Below are positions 48,081-56,587 of a stretch of 64,000 nucleotides of DNA, piece by piece (the first letter of the stretch is position 1; every line of letters starts with the position of its first letter). The notes beneath the pieces are model-generated. The model worked only from the letters and a program-made list of their open reading frames with translations. It had not been told where the DNA came from and ran no database searches. Source of the stretch: Pigmentiphaga sp. NML080357 (GTDB lineage: Bacteria; Pseudomonadota; Gammaproteobacteria; Burkholderiales; Burkholderiaceae_B); the NCBI RefSeq assembly GCF_002188465.1, contig NZ_NINW01000024.1, forward strand, positions 248,001-312,000, in the 5' to 3' direction. The position numbers and the translations under genes were made by a program.

Positions 48081-49796
48081 GTGAGTCAGTCCCGGCAGGA
48101 TTCTACGAACCCCTTGGCATGGTTGGAAACGTGGCAGCAAATGCTGGGTCCGGCGAGCCCCGTCCCGCCGCCGTCCGCCGAGGCGCCCAGCCACATCCTG
48201 TCCGGCGGGCAAGCCATGGCGCCCGAAAAGCTGCTCGAGATCCAGCAGGAGTTCACCCGCGAATGGGCCGGGCTCTGGCAGGCCGCTTCCCAGGGCACGC
48301 TCGAAGCGCCTTCCGATCAGCGCTTTGCCGGCGAAGCGTGGTCCGCGAGTCCGGCGCACGTGTTCCTGGCCCATGCCTATCTCCTGTCCGCGCGCACACT
48401 GCTGAAGATGGCCGACAGCATCGAGGCGCCGGAACACATGCTCAACCGCCTGCGCTTTGCCACCATGCAATGGGTGGACGCCATGGCGCCCTCGAACTTC
48501 CTTGCCCTCAACCCCGAGGCCCAGCGCCGCCTGATCGAATCCGGCGGCGAAAGCCTGCAGCAGGGTGTCGCCAATCTGCTGTCCGACTTGCGCAAGGGGC
48601 GCATTTCGCACACCGACGAAACCTCGTTCGAGGTGGGACGCAACCTCGCGACCACCGAAGGCGCGGTGGTGTTCGAGAACCGGCTGTTCCAGCTGATCCA
48701 ATACCGGCCCGCGGGCCCGCGCGTTTACGCGCGGCCGCTCCTGATCGTGCCGCCGTGCATCAACAAGTTCTACATCCTCGACCTGCAGCCGCACAACTCC
48801 TTCGTGCGCTTCGCGCTGGAACAAGGCCTGCAGGTCTTCATGGTGTCGTGGCGCAATCCGCTGGCCGCCGACGACGACGGCATCCAGCACGCGGATTGGG
48901 ACGCCTACCTGGAAGAGGGCGTGCTCGAGGCGATCTCGGTCGCTTCGGCCATCAGCCGGCAGAAGCAGATCAACGCCCTGGGGTTCTGCGTCGGCGGCAC
49001 GCTCCTGGCGTCGGCGCTGGCGGTGGCGAAGGCGCGCGGCGAAGACCCGGTCGCATCTCTGACCTTGCTGACGACGCTGCTCGATTTCACCGATACGGGC
49101 GTGCTCGACGTCTTCATCGACGAGGCCCAGGTCCTGCTTCGCGAGCAGCAGTTCGCCGCGGGAGGGGTCCTGGCCGCGCGCGAACTGGCGACCACTTTCG
49201 CGTTCCTGCGGCCCAACGACCTGGTTTGGAACTACGTCGTCAACAACTACCTGAAAGGGCAGGCGCCGTCGGCCTTCGACCTGCTGTACTGGAACGCAGA
49301 CAGCACCAATCTGCCCGGGCCGTTCTACGCCTGGTACCTGCGCAATACCTATCTGGAAAACAACCTCAGGGTGTCCGGTAAGGTGCGCGCCTGCGGGGTC
49401 GCGCTCGATTTCAGCAGCCTCGACATGCCGGCCTATGTGTACGGCTCCCGGGAAGACCATATCGTTCCGTGGGCATCGGCCTATGCCTCCACCACGCTGC
49501 TGCGAGGCCCCATGCGCTTCGTGCTGGGCGCCTCGGGACATATCGCCGGCGTCATCAACCCGGCCGCGCGCAACCGGCGCAGCTACTGGGTGCGCGAGGA
49601 CGACCACTTGCCGGCCGACGCTGCCGCCTGGGCCGGCGCCGCGCAGGAAGTGCCCGGCAGCTGGTGGAACGACTGGGCGCGCTGGATCAAGTCCCACGGC
49701 GGGCGCCTGGCCAAGGCCAAGGACACCCTGGGCAGCCCCGACCATCCCGCCATCGAGCCGGCGCCGGGCAGATACGTCAAGGTGAGGGCGGTATGA
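48081..49796 (+). CDS. phaC: Class I poly(3-hydroxyalkanoate) synthase
   Basis: A 571-residue PHA synthase that polymerises hydroxyacyl-CoA at the granule surface. The N-terminal domain precedes the alpha/beta hydrolase core. The synthase box is GFCVGGTLLA with the nucleophilic Cys; Asp is in GSREDHIVP and His in GASGHIAGVINPA. The start is taken as GTG at 48081, spaced 7 bp from AAGG; a GTG nine bases earlier overlaps the ribosome-binding site. It is followed by phaB and phaR in one rightward unit. Confidence 0.94.
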   Translation: MSQSRQDSTNPLAWLETWQQMLGPASPVPPPSAEAPSHILSGGQAMAPEKLLEIQQEFTREWAGLWQAASQGTLEAPSDQRFAGEAWSASPAHVFLAHAYLLSARTLLKMADSIEAPEHMLNRLRFATMQWVDAMAPSNFLALNPEAQRRLIESGGESLQQGVANLLSDLRKGRISHTDETSFEVGRNLATTEGAVVFENRLFQLIQYRPAGPRVYARPLLIVPPCINKFYILDLQPHNSFVRFALEQGLQVFMVSWRNPLAADDDGIQHADWDAYLEEGVLEAISVASAISRQKQINALGFCVGGTLLASALAVAKARGEDPVASLTLLTTLLDFTDTGVLDVFIDEAQVLLREQQFAAGGVLAARELATTFAFLRPNDLVWNYVVNNYLKGQAPSAFDLLYWNADSTNLPGPFYAWYLRNTYLENNLRVSGKVRACGVALDFSSLDMPAYVYGSREDHIVPWASAYASTTLLRGPMRFVLGASGHIAGVINPAARNRRSYWVREDDHLPADAAAWAGAAQEVPGSWWNDWARWIKSHGGRLAKAKDTLGSPDHPAIEPAPGRYVKVRAV

Positions 49797-49860
49797 GCGC
49801 GGGCATGCGGATTCTGCAGTACAAGCGGCGGGCGATCGTGCCTGCGATCAAGGAGGCATC

Positions 49861-50598
49861 ATGAGCGGAAAGGTAGCCTACGTGACGGGCGGCATGGGCG
49901 GTATCGGCACCGTCATTTGCCAACGGCTGGCCAAGGCGGGATTCACCGTCGTGGCGGGCTGCGGGCCCAACCGGAATTTCCAGCAATGGCTGGACGAGCA
50001 AGCGGCGCTCGGATACGCCTTTCGCGCTTCGGTGGGCAACGTGGCGGACTGGGACTCGACGGTCGCGGCATTCGCCAAGGTGCGGGAAGAGGTCGGCCCG
50101 ATCGACGTGCTGGTCAACAACGCGGGCATTACCCGCGACGGCCTGTTTCGCAAGATGACGCTGGACGACTGGCGCGCCGTCATCGACACCAACCTCAACA
50201 GCCTGTTCAACGTCACCAAGCAGGTCATCGGCGACATGATCGAGCGCAAGTGGGGGCGCATCATCAATATCAGTTCGGTCAACGGGCAGAAGGGGCAGTT
50301 CGGCCAGACCAACTATTCCACCGCCAAGGCCGGCATCCACGGATTCACGATGGCGCTGGCGCAGGAAGTCGCGTCCAAGGGGGTCACGGTCAACACGGTG
50401 TCGCCGGGCTACATCGGCACCGACATGGTCCGGGCGGTGCGTCCCGACGTGCTCCAGTCCATCGTCGACAGCATTCCGGTCAAGCGCCTCGGAACGCCCG
50501 AGGAGATCGCCTCCATCATCGCCTGGCTTGCCTCCGACGATGCGGGATTCGCCACCGGCGCGGATTTTTCCCTCAACGGCGGCCTCCACATGGGGTAA
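49861..50598 (+). CDS. phaB: Acetoacetyl-CoA reductase
   Basis: A 245-residue NADPH-dependent short-chain dehydrogenase that makes (R)-3-hydroxybutyryl-CoA for PhaC. The nucleotide motif is TGGMGGIGTVICQRLAKAGF. The catalytic Ser-Tyr-Lys is visible in INISSVNGQKGQFGQTNYST and the following AKAG. PhaB-specific NAGITRDGLFRKMTLDDW and the C-terminus LNGGLHMG are present. AAGGAGG precedes the ATG. The thiolase gene phaA is not in the cluster and must lie elsewhere. Confidence 0.96.
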   Translation: MSGKVAYVTGGMGGIGTVICQRLAKAGFTVVAGCGPNRNFQQWLDEQAALGYAFRASVGNVADWDSTVAAFAKVREEVGPIDVLVNNAGITRDGLFRKMTLDDWRAVIDTNLNSLFNVTKQVIGDMIERKWGRIINISSVNGQKGQFGQTNYSTAKAGIHGFTMALAQEVASKGVTVNTVSPGYIGTDMVRAVRPDVLQSIVDSIPVKRLGTPEEIASIIAWLASDDAGFATGADFSLNGGLHMG

Positions 50599-50704
50599 GC
50601 CCGGATCCGGCCCGCAGCGTTTCTCGCCGGGTTGATCTACACTTGGCGGCTGGTGCGGTCGGCGGACCGCGCCGGTTTCATACAACACAAAGTTGGGGGC
50701 AAGC

Positions 50705-51271
50705 ATGGCGCAGCAAGCCGGAGCCGGCAACGCGTTGCGGTTGATAAAAAAATATCCCAATCGCCGGTTATACGATACGCAGACCAGCACCTACATCACG
50801 CTGGCCGACGTCAAGCAGCTCGTGCTCGACAACGAGGCCTTCGAAGTGGTCGACGCCAAGTCCGGCGAGGACCTCACCCGCAGCATCCTGCTGCAGATCA
50901 TCCTGGAAGAGGAAACGGCCGGCGCGCCCATGTTCACCTCCAACATGCTGGCCCAGATCATCCGTTTCTACGGGCACGCGATGCAGGGCATCATGGGCTC
51001 GTACCTGGAGAAGAACATCCAGGCGTTCATGGAAATCCAGAACAAGCTCGGCGAGCAGTCCAAGAGCCTGTACGGCGGCCAGTTCGGGCCCGAGGCCTGG
51101 GCGCAGTTCATGAACGTCCAGACGCCGATGATCCAGAGCATGATGAGCAACTACATCGAACAGAGCAAGAACCTGTTCGTGCAGATGCAGGACCAGATGC
51201 AGAGCCAGACCCGGTCGATGTTCACCTCCTTCCCGTTCGCGCCCACGTCCAAGGAGGACGAGCGCAAGTAG
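50705..51271 (+). CDS. phaR: PHA synthesis repressor PhaR
   Basis: A 188-residue regulator that binds both PHA granules and DNA and represses phasin genes. The N-terminal PHB/PHA accumulation DNA-binding domain has RLIKKYPNRRLYDTQTSTYI and LADVKQLVLDNEAFEVVDAK; the helical C-terminal half has TSNMLAQIIRFYGHAMQGIM and a Met/Gln-rich tail. The ATG at 50705 follows GGGGGC; an in-frame ATG-like codon 12 bp upstream lacks a site. Confidence 0.94.
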   Translation: MAQQAGAGNALRLIKKYPNRRLYDTQTSTYITLADVKQLVLDNEAFEVVDAKSGEDLTRSILLQIILEEETAGAPMFTSNMLAQIIRFYGHAMQGIMGSYLEKNIQAFMEIQNKLGEQSKSLYGGQFGPEAWAQFMNVQTPMIQSMMSNYIEQSKNLFVQMQDQMQSQTRSMFTSFPFAPTSKEDERK

Positions 51272-51388
51272 CGGCAGCCGCCGCTGGCGTTCCGGAACCC
51301 GGTAAAATCCCCGGATTCCGCAAAATTCCGGCCGGGGGCCATGCCCGCGGTACGCCCGATGTCTTCCAAGTCAGCTCGTCCAACGTTC

Positions 51389-51419
51389 GCCGCCCTGTCA
51401 CGGGCGGCCGCCGCTTTTT
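51389..51419 (+). terminator. Probable terminator after phaR
   Basis: GCCGCCC (51389-51395) pairs with GGGCGGC (51402-51408); five T follow at 51415-51419 after a GC-rich spacer. The separation between stem and T-run weakens it. Confidence 0.5.
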
Positions 51420-51489
51420 CCTGTAGCCGTCCGCTGGCGGCCTGTTCTTTCCTGGCGGCGATGCCGCGCGGGCACGGGAGGGCCGTCCA

Positions 51490-52845
51490 ATGAGCGCTCC
51501 GGCTCCGCGCGTGGCCTTCGCCAGCCTGGGCTGCCCCAAGGCGGCGTCCGACTCGGAACAGATCCTGACCCAGCTTCGGGCCGAAGGCTACGAAACTTCC
51601 AGGTCCTACGAAGAAGCCGACCTGGTCATCGTCAATACCTGCGGCTTCATCGACGATGCCGTCAAGGAAAGCCTGGACACCATAGGCGAAGCCCTGCAAG
51701 CCAACGGCAAGGTCATCGTCACCGGCTGCCTGGGAGCGAAGAAGGAAGCCGACGGCGCCGGCGTGGTGCAGAAGATGCACCCCAAGGTCCTGGCCGTTAC
51801 CGGACCGCATGCGACCCAGGAAGTCATGGACGCGGTGCACCTGCACCTGCCCAAGCCGCACGATCCGTTCAGCGACCTGGTGCCGCCGCAAGGCGTGCGG
51901 CTCACGCCCAAGCACTACGCCTACCTGAAGATCTCCGAGGGCTGCAACCATCGCTGCAGCTTCTGCATCATCCCGTCGATGCGCGGCGACCTCGTCTCGC
52001 GTCCCATCCACGAGGTCATGCGAGAGGCCGAGAACCTGGTCAAGGCCGGTGTGAAGGAAATCCTCGTCATTTCCCAGGACACCAGCGCCTATGGCGTCGA
52101 CGTGAAATACCGCACCGGCTTCGTCAACGGCCGCGCGGTGCGCACGCGGATGACCGAACTGGTGCGCGAGCTGTCCAGGCTCGGCGCCTGGGTACGGCTC
52201 CACTACGTGTACCCGTATCCGCACGTGGACGAGGTGCTGCCGCTGATGAACGAGGTGCATGAGAACGGTGGCCGCGTCCTGCCGTACCTGGACGTGCCTT
52301 TCCAGCACGCCAGCCCGCGCATCCTCAAGCTGATGAAGCGGCCGGCCTCGTCCGAGCGCAACCTGGATCGCATCCGCGCGTGGCGCGAGATCTGCCCCGA
52401 CCTGACCATCCGCAGCACCTTCATCGCGGGCTTCCCCGGCGAAACCGAGGCCGAGTTCGAGGAAATGCTGGACTTCCTGCGCGAGGCCGAGCTCGACCGG
52501 GTGGGATGCTTTGCCTATTCGCCCGTCGAAGGCGCCGCCGCCAACGAACTGCCCGATCCCGTGCCGGACGAACTGCGGCAGGAGCGCCAGGCCCGCTTCA
52601 TGCAGGTGCAGCAGGGCATCTCCCGCAAACGCCTCGCCCGCCGGGTAGGCAAGGTGCTCAAGTGCCTCGTCGACGAAGTCACGCCCGAAGGCGGCGTGGC
52701 CCGTTCCATGGCCGATGCGCCGGACATCGACGGCAAAGTCTACGTCGCCCCCGCCGACAAGCCCTGGAAGCGCTACAAGGTCGGCGACATCATCTCGGTG
52801 CGCATCGCCCGCTCCGACGATCACGATCTCTGGGGGAGTGTGTAG
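51490..52845 (+). CDS. rimO: Ribosomal protein S12 methylthiotransferase RimO
   Basis: A 451-residue radical-SAM methylthiotransferase that modifies the conserved Asp of ribosomal protein S12. The N-terminal UPF0004 domain holds three Cys for one cluster ([42 protein letters not shown]). The radical-SAM motif is [20 protein letters not shown], and the C-terminal TRAM domain ends with [20 protein letters not shown]. The length is typical. Its stop lies at the edge of a dispersed repeat. Confidence 0.96.
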   Translation: MSAPAPRVAFASLGCPKAASDSEQILTQLRAEGYETSRSYEEADLVIVNTCGFIDDAVKESLDTIGEALQANGKVIVTGCLGAKKEADGAGVVQKMHPKVLAVTGPHATQEVMDAVHLHLPKPHDPFSDLVPPQGVRLTPKHYAYLKISEGCNHRCSFCIIPSMRGDLVSRPIHEVMREAENLVKAGVKEILVISQDTSAYGVDVKYRTGFVNGRAVRTRMTELVRELSRLGAWVRLHYVYPYPHVDEVLPLMNEVHENGGRVLPYLDVPFQHASPRILKLMKRPASSERNLDRIRAWREICPDLTIRSTFIAGFPGETEAEFEEMLDFLREAELDRVGCFAYSPVEGAAANELPDPVPDELRQERQARFMQVQQGISRKRLARRVGKVLKCLVDEVTPEGGVARSMADAPDIDGKVYVAPADKPWKRYKVGDIISVRIARSDDHDLWGSV

Positions 52846-52928
52846 CCCCCCCCCTACGCCCTGACGGGCGCCCCCCAGAGGGCGATGCAGGTGGACCGGC
52901 GGAGCCGGATCCACCGCATCCGGGGTCT
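52846..52928 (+). repeat. Dispersed GC-rich repeat, copy D
   Basis: Forward copy: CCCCCCCCTACGCCCTGACG, then GGCGCCCCCCAGAGGGCGAT, then GACCGGCGGAGCCGGATCCA and GCATCCGGGGTCTAG. It pairs with inverted copy E about 80 bp further on. Confidence 0.85.
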
Positions 52929-53010
52929 AGTAGGAGTTTCTTGGGTTGTCGCGCCTGTGCTTCGCTGGCTGCCAGCGGTAGCAACAATGTGGCAATTGGA
53001 GAAAGCGGCA

Positions 53011-53098
53011 CTAGACCCAGGGCGCCGCGGATCCGGCTTTGCCAGTCCGCCCGCATCGCCCCCTGGGGGGCGCGCGTCAGCGCGTAGGGGGGGGGCCT
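53011..53098 (-). repeat. Dispersed GC-rich repeat, copy E (inverted to copy D)
   Basis: Inverse copy with CTAGACCCAGGGCGCCGCGG, ATCCGGCTTTGCCAGTCCGC and GCGCGTCAGCGCGTAGGGGG. With copy D it makes long inverted arms around a unique spacer 52929-53010. It ends on the stop codon of the IclR gene. Confidence 0.85.
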
Positions 53099-53864
53099 AC
53101 CGTCTAGCCATGAGCAGCGGTGCGATCTCGCCGGCCAGGCGCTTCAGCGTGGGCGCGACGGTGGCGGCGAGATGTTCGTCGGTGAAGAGCGCGTCCGAGG
53201 CGCCGCAGGTCAGGACCAGGGTGCGGTTGCGGTCGGCCGGCTGCACCGGGACGCCGAGGGCGTTGAAATTCTCCTGGGGGTAGCGCATGAACACCGCGCC
53301 GTGCCGCTCGTACTCGGCCAGCGCGGCTTGCAGGCGGCCCGGATCGCGGGCCGGCTCCCACATGCCTTCGGCTTGCAGCATCTGGACGATGCGGTCGCGT
53401 TCCGCGGCGTCCTGCGCGACCAGATAGGCGAGCCCCAGCGAGGAATCGGTCAGGCCCACGGTCGAGCCGATGTGCAGCATGACGCGCCGGACGTTGGCGG
53501 GCTCGCTGCGCTGGATGATCACCATCTTCGCGTCGTGCCGTTCCGCCAGCAGCACGGTGGTGCCCAGTGCATCGGCGGCGGTTTTCATCAATGGCGCGGC
53601 ATATTGGTTGATCTCGGTCTGGGCCACTACGGCATAGCCCAGCAACAGGGCGGCGGCGCCTACGCGGAGTTTGTCGTTCGCCGTCGGCACGAGATAGCCG
53701 AGCGCGACCAGGGTTTTGCACAACCGCCATGCCGTGGGCTGCGGCAATCGGGTGAGCTTGGCGATTTCGGTCGTGCCCAGTTCCGCCCGGTCCGGCGTGA
53801 AGCACCGCAGGACTTGCAGGCCTCGGGCCAGTGCCGTGACGAAGAGGGGATCGGTTTCTTTCAT
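53097..53864 (-). CDS. IclR-family transcriptional regulator
   Basis: A 255-residue IclR protein. The helix-turn-helix is GTTEIAKLTRLPQPTAWRLC; the ligand domain has LGTTVLLAERHDAKMVIIQR, HIGSTVGLTDSSLGLAYLVA and NFNALGVPVQPADRNRTLVL. The glycine-rich pocket loop of the family is shortened. The ATG at 53864 is used; a GTG at 53885 would add seven residues. It is divergent from the acyl-CoA dehydrogenase, with a palindrome between, and is the likely regulator of the cluster to its right. Confidence 0.9.
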   Translation of the reverse strand: MKETDPLFVTALARGLQVLRCFTPDRAELGTTEIAKLTRLPQPTAWRLCKTLVALGYLVPTANDKLRVGAAALLLGYAVVAQTEINQYAAPLMKTAADALGTTVLLAERHDAKMVIIQRSEPANVRRVMLHIGSTVGLTDSSLGLAYLVAQDAAERDRIVQMLQAEGMWEPARDPGRLQAALAEYERHGAVFMRYPQENFNALGVPVQPADRNRTLVLTCGASDALFTDEHLAATVAPTLKRLAGEIAPLLMARR

Positions 53865-53918
53865 GGCGAAGAGGGGCCTTGACACCGGGGGGTGCCAATA
53901 GCCACAATGAATTCGTTT

Positions 53919-53937
53919 TATGAATTATATATTCATA
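53919..53937. promoter_or_regulatory. AT-rich palindrome between the IclR gene and the acyl-CoA dehydrogenase
   Basis: Perfect palindrome TATGAAT-TATAT-ATTCATA within a run of repeated TGAAT motifs (53907-53946), only 20 bp upstream of the acyl-CoA dehydrogenase start. It is a probable operator that overlaps the promoter. Confidence 0.6.
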
Positions 53938-53956
53938 TAGTGAATTTTTGCAGCCC

Positions 53957-55099
53957 ATGAAGCAAGATTGCACGCCAGAACTGGCGGAAATGCGCCCGGC
54001 CGTCCGGCGTTTCGTGACCGAACGGCTGGAGCCGCTTGCCCGCCAGATGGACCGGGAAGGCACGGTACCGCCTTCGGCCTTGGCCGAGATGCGGGAACAA
54101 GGCTATCTGGGCATGCGCTTGCCGGCCGAGTACGGCGGTGGCGGGTTCGACCTGGCTACTTATTGCCTGGTCATGGAAGAGGTCGCGCGGTCGCACCGGG
54201 TCTTCACCGTAATGCTGGATTGCACGAGCGGATTGACGCCCATCGCCATCGCGCGGCATGGCACGCCGGCCCAGCGCGAAAAATACGTCGCCAAGCTGGC
54301 GAGCGGCGAATGGCTGGCCAGCTTCGCGCTGACCGAGCCTGAAGCCGGTTCCGATGCGGCGGCCCTGCGCACCACGGCCGAGAAAGTGGCCGGCGGCTGG
54401 CTGATACGCGGCCTGAAGCAATTCATCAGCGCGGCCCACCGCGCGCAAGTCGTCATGGTGCTGGCCGTGACCGATGCGGCCCGGCGCGCCCGGGGCGGCA
54501 TCACGGCCTTCCTGGTCGATCAAGGCACGCCGGGCATGCGCGTGGAGCGGGTGGACAAGACGATAGGTTCCGATCCCATCGAGTTGGCCGAGATCCGCTT
54601 CGACGACTGCCTGGTGCCCGACGATGCGGTGCTGGGCACCGTCGGCGGTGGTTTCGGGATCGCGATGGGATCGCTGGCCAGCGGCCGGATGGGCGTGTCG
54701 GCGGCCTGCATAGGCGCGGCGGACCGCCTGCTCGAGGATGCCGTGGCCTATGCCAAGACGCGCGTCACCTTCGGACAGCCGCTGGCCGAGCGCCAGGCGA
54801 TCCAATGGATGCTCGCCGATTCGGCGACCGAACTCGCGCTTGCTCGTTCGCTCGCCTACGACACCATGCGCCGCATCGATCGCGGCGAGGACGTGGAGAC
54901 GGCTCCCAGCATGGTCAAGCTCTTCTGCTCGGAAATGGTGGGCCGGGTCGCGGACCGCACGGTGCAGATCTTTGGCGGATCGGGGCTGATCCGGGGTGTG
55001 CCGGTCGAACGTTTCTATCGCGACGTGCGCCACTACCGGGTAGGCGAGGGCGCTTCCGAAATCCAGCGCATGCTGATTGCACGCGCTCTGCTGAAGTAG
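53957..55099 (+). CDS. Acyl-CoA dehydrogenase
   Basis: A 380-residue flavoenzyme of the acyl-CoA dehydrogenase family. N-terminal helical domain, then FALTEPEAGSDAAALRTTAE (FAD/substrate strand), GFGIAMGSLASGRMGVSAAC, and the C-terminal FGGSGLIRGVPVERFYRDVR with the usual base region RVGEGASEIQRMLIARAL. It oxidises an acyl-CoA at the alpha-beta bond. The ATG at 53957 is preferred to a TTG three codons upstream. It starts the rightward catabolic cluster. Confidence 0.93.
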   Translation: MKQDCTPELAEMRPAVRRFVTERLEPLARQMDREGTVPPSALAEMREQGYLGMRLPAEYGGGGFDLATYCLVMEEVARSHRVFTVMLDCTSGLTPIAIARHGTPAQREKYVAKLASGEWLASFALTEPEAGSDAAALRTTAEKVAGGWLIRGLKQFISAAHRAQVVMVLAVTDAARRARGGITAFLVDQGTPGMRVERVDKTIGSDPIELAEIRFDDCLVPDDAVLGTVGGGFGIAMGSLASGRMGVSAACIGAADRLLEDAVAYAKTRVTFGQPLAERQAIQWMLADSATELALARSLAYDTMRRIDRGEDVETAPSMVKLFCSEMVGRVADRTVQIFGGSGLIRGVPVERFYRDVRHYRVGEGASEIQRMLIARALLK

Positions 55100-55109
55100 G
55101 GGGCAGGCG

Positions 55110-56483
55110 ATGGAAGGGGAGCCAACCTCCGCACCGCCATTGGCGCGGCGCCTCGCGACCTTTGCCCTCGGCCTGCGCCGCGCGGACCTGTCGCCGGCAC
55201 GGCGCGAAAAGCTTGCGCTGATCCTTGCGGATTTCATCGGTTGTGTCCTGGCCGGGTCGACGCTGCCCGAGGCCTCGAGCGCATGGGTGCTCGCGCAGCC
55301 GGGGCCGGTGCGGATTCCCGGGGTTGCCGAAGGCCTCACCGCCGAGTCGGCCGCGATCGCGATGGGCGCCATGGGGTCGCTGCTGCAACTGCACGACGGG
55401 TACGGCCATGGCGGCAATCATCCCTGCAACACGATCATTCCGGCGGTGTGGTGCATGCGCGGTGCAAGGCCGATGCAGGCGGTGCACATGGCCATCGCGG
55501 TCGGCTACGAAGTCGCGAATCGGTTGGCGGCCAGCGCGCACCCGGCGTTGACACTGGCCGGGCTGGCGCCGACCTCCTGCACCGGTGCCATCGGGGCCAC
55601 TGCCGCGCTGGGCCGGTTGCTCGAGCTGGACGAGGACGCCCTCGCGCGCGCTTTGAGCAACGCCGCATTCTCGTTCCCGGCCGCGGCTCTGCGCGGCCTG
55701 ACGGAGCACGGCTCCGCGGTGCCGCTTCATGGCGGCCTGGCGGCCCGCTGCGCGATCGAGGCAGTGCGCATGGCATGCGCCGGATTGTCCGCGGGCGAAC
55801 GCATCTTCGAGGACGGCGGCGACCCGGGCGTGCTGACGGTGCTGCGCAGCAGCGGCCTGGACGCGCCTGAAGCATGGCGCGGACAGACGCTGGACGGGGT
55901 GTATTTCAAGCCCATTCCCGCATGCCGCCACGCGCAGCCGGCCATCGACGCTATCGAGGCCATCTGGCGCGATGGGCCGCTCGCCGCCCGGGACATCGCC
56001 GGGGTCGATGTGCATACCTATCCGGTGGCGCTGCGGTTCGGGAAGGCGCCCCGGGCGGGGCACGAACTGTATGACCGGCTGATGAGCGTCGTCTGGGCAG
56101 TGGCCAGCGCGCTGCGGCATGGGCGATACGATTTGTCGAACGTGCGTGCGCCCGCGGTGGATCCCGAGGTGGATGCGCTGTGCGCCCGCATCCGTCTTCA
56201 CGTCGATGAAGACTACGCGGTCCTTTATCCGCGCTATCTGCCGGCCCGGGTCGAAGTCACGTTGCGCGACGGCGCGCGCCGCGCGGGCATATGCATGATG
56301 GAGTACGGCACGCCTTCGGAAGACGGGCCGTATTCGCCGCCTGGAACCAACGTGCCGCCCCTGGACCGGGGCGGTGTGGAACGCAAGTTCTTGGGCCTGG
56401 CCTGCGCCGCGCTGCCCGAGGCGCAAGCACGGGCGCTGTGGAACGGCATCTGGTCGGTGGAGGACCTTTCGCCGGGCGCGTGA
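55110..56483 (+). CDS. MmgE/PrpD-family protein
   Basis: A 457-residue protein of the MmgE/PrpD family, which includes 2-methylcitrate dehydratase and other iron-free dehydratases and isomerases. Family blocks are LILADFIGCVLAGSTLPEAS, LLQLHDGYGHGGNHPCNTII, EVANRLAASAHPALTLAGLA and YFKPIPACRHAQPAIDAIEA. The active-site His region is intact. It lies 10 bp after the acyl-CoA dehydrogenase. No methylcitrate genes are near, so another substrate is likely. Confidence 0.88.
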   Translation: MEGEPTSAPPLARRLATFALGLRRADLSPARREKLALILADFIGCVLAGSTLPEASSAWVLAQPGPVRIPGVAEGLTAESAAIAMGAMGSLLQLHDGYGHGGNHPCNTIIPAVWCMRGARPMQAVHMAIAVGYEVANRLAASAHPALTLAGLAPTSCTGAIGATAALGRLLELDEDALARALSNAAFSFPAAALRGLTEHGSAVPLHGGLAARCAIEAVRMACAGLSAGERIFEDGGDPGVLTVLRSSGLDAPEAWRGQTLDGVYFKPIPACRHAQPAIDAIEAIWRDGPLAARDIAGVDVHTYPVALRFGKAPRAGHELYDRLMSVVWAVASALRHGRYDLSNVRAPAVDPEVDALCARIRLHVDEDYAVLYPRYLPARVEVTLRDGARRAGICMMEYGTPSEDGPYSPPGTNVPPLDRGGVERKFLGLACAALPEAQARALWNGIWSVEDLSPGA

Positions 56484-56516
56484 GCATGCCGGGCGGAGCC
56501 GCGCGTTCCACTTTAA

Positions 56517-56536
56517 TTGTCCTATTGACAGAACAA
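56517..56536. promoter_or_regulatory. Imperfect palindrome upstream of the hydantoinase-type genes
   Basis: TTGTCCTATTGACAGAACAA has 7-bp arms with one mismatch (TTGTcCT / AGaACAA). It resembles the perfect palindrome at 31741 (GTTCTA...TAGAAC) and lies 51 bp before the HyuB start, so it may be a second IclR-type site. Confidence 0.45.
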
Positions 56537-56587
56537 TAGATCATCCATACAGTGCCCGAGAAGAATCCTGAATGAACGAGAGAGCGC

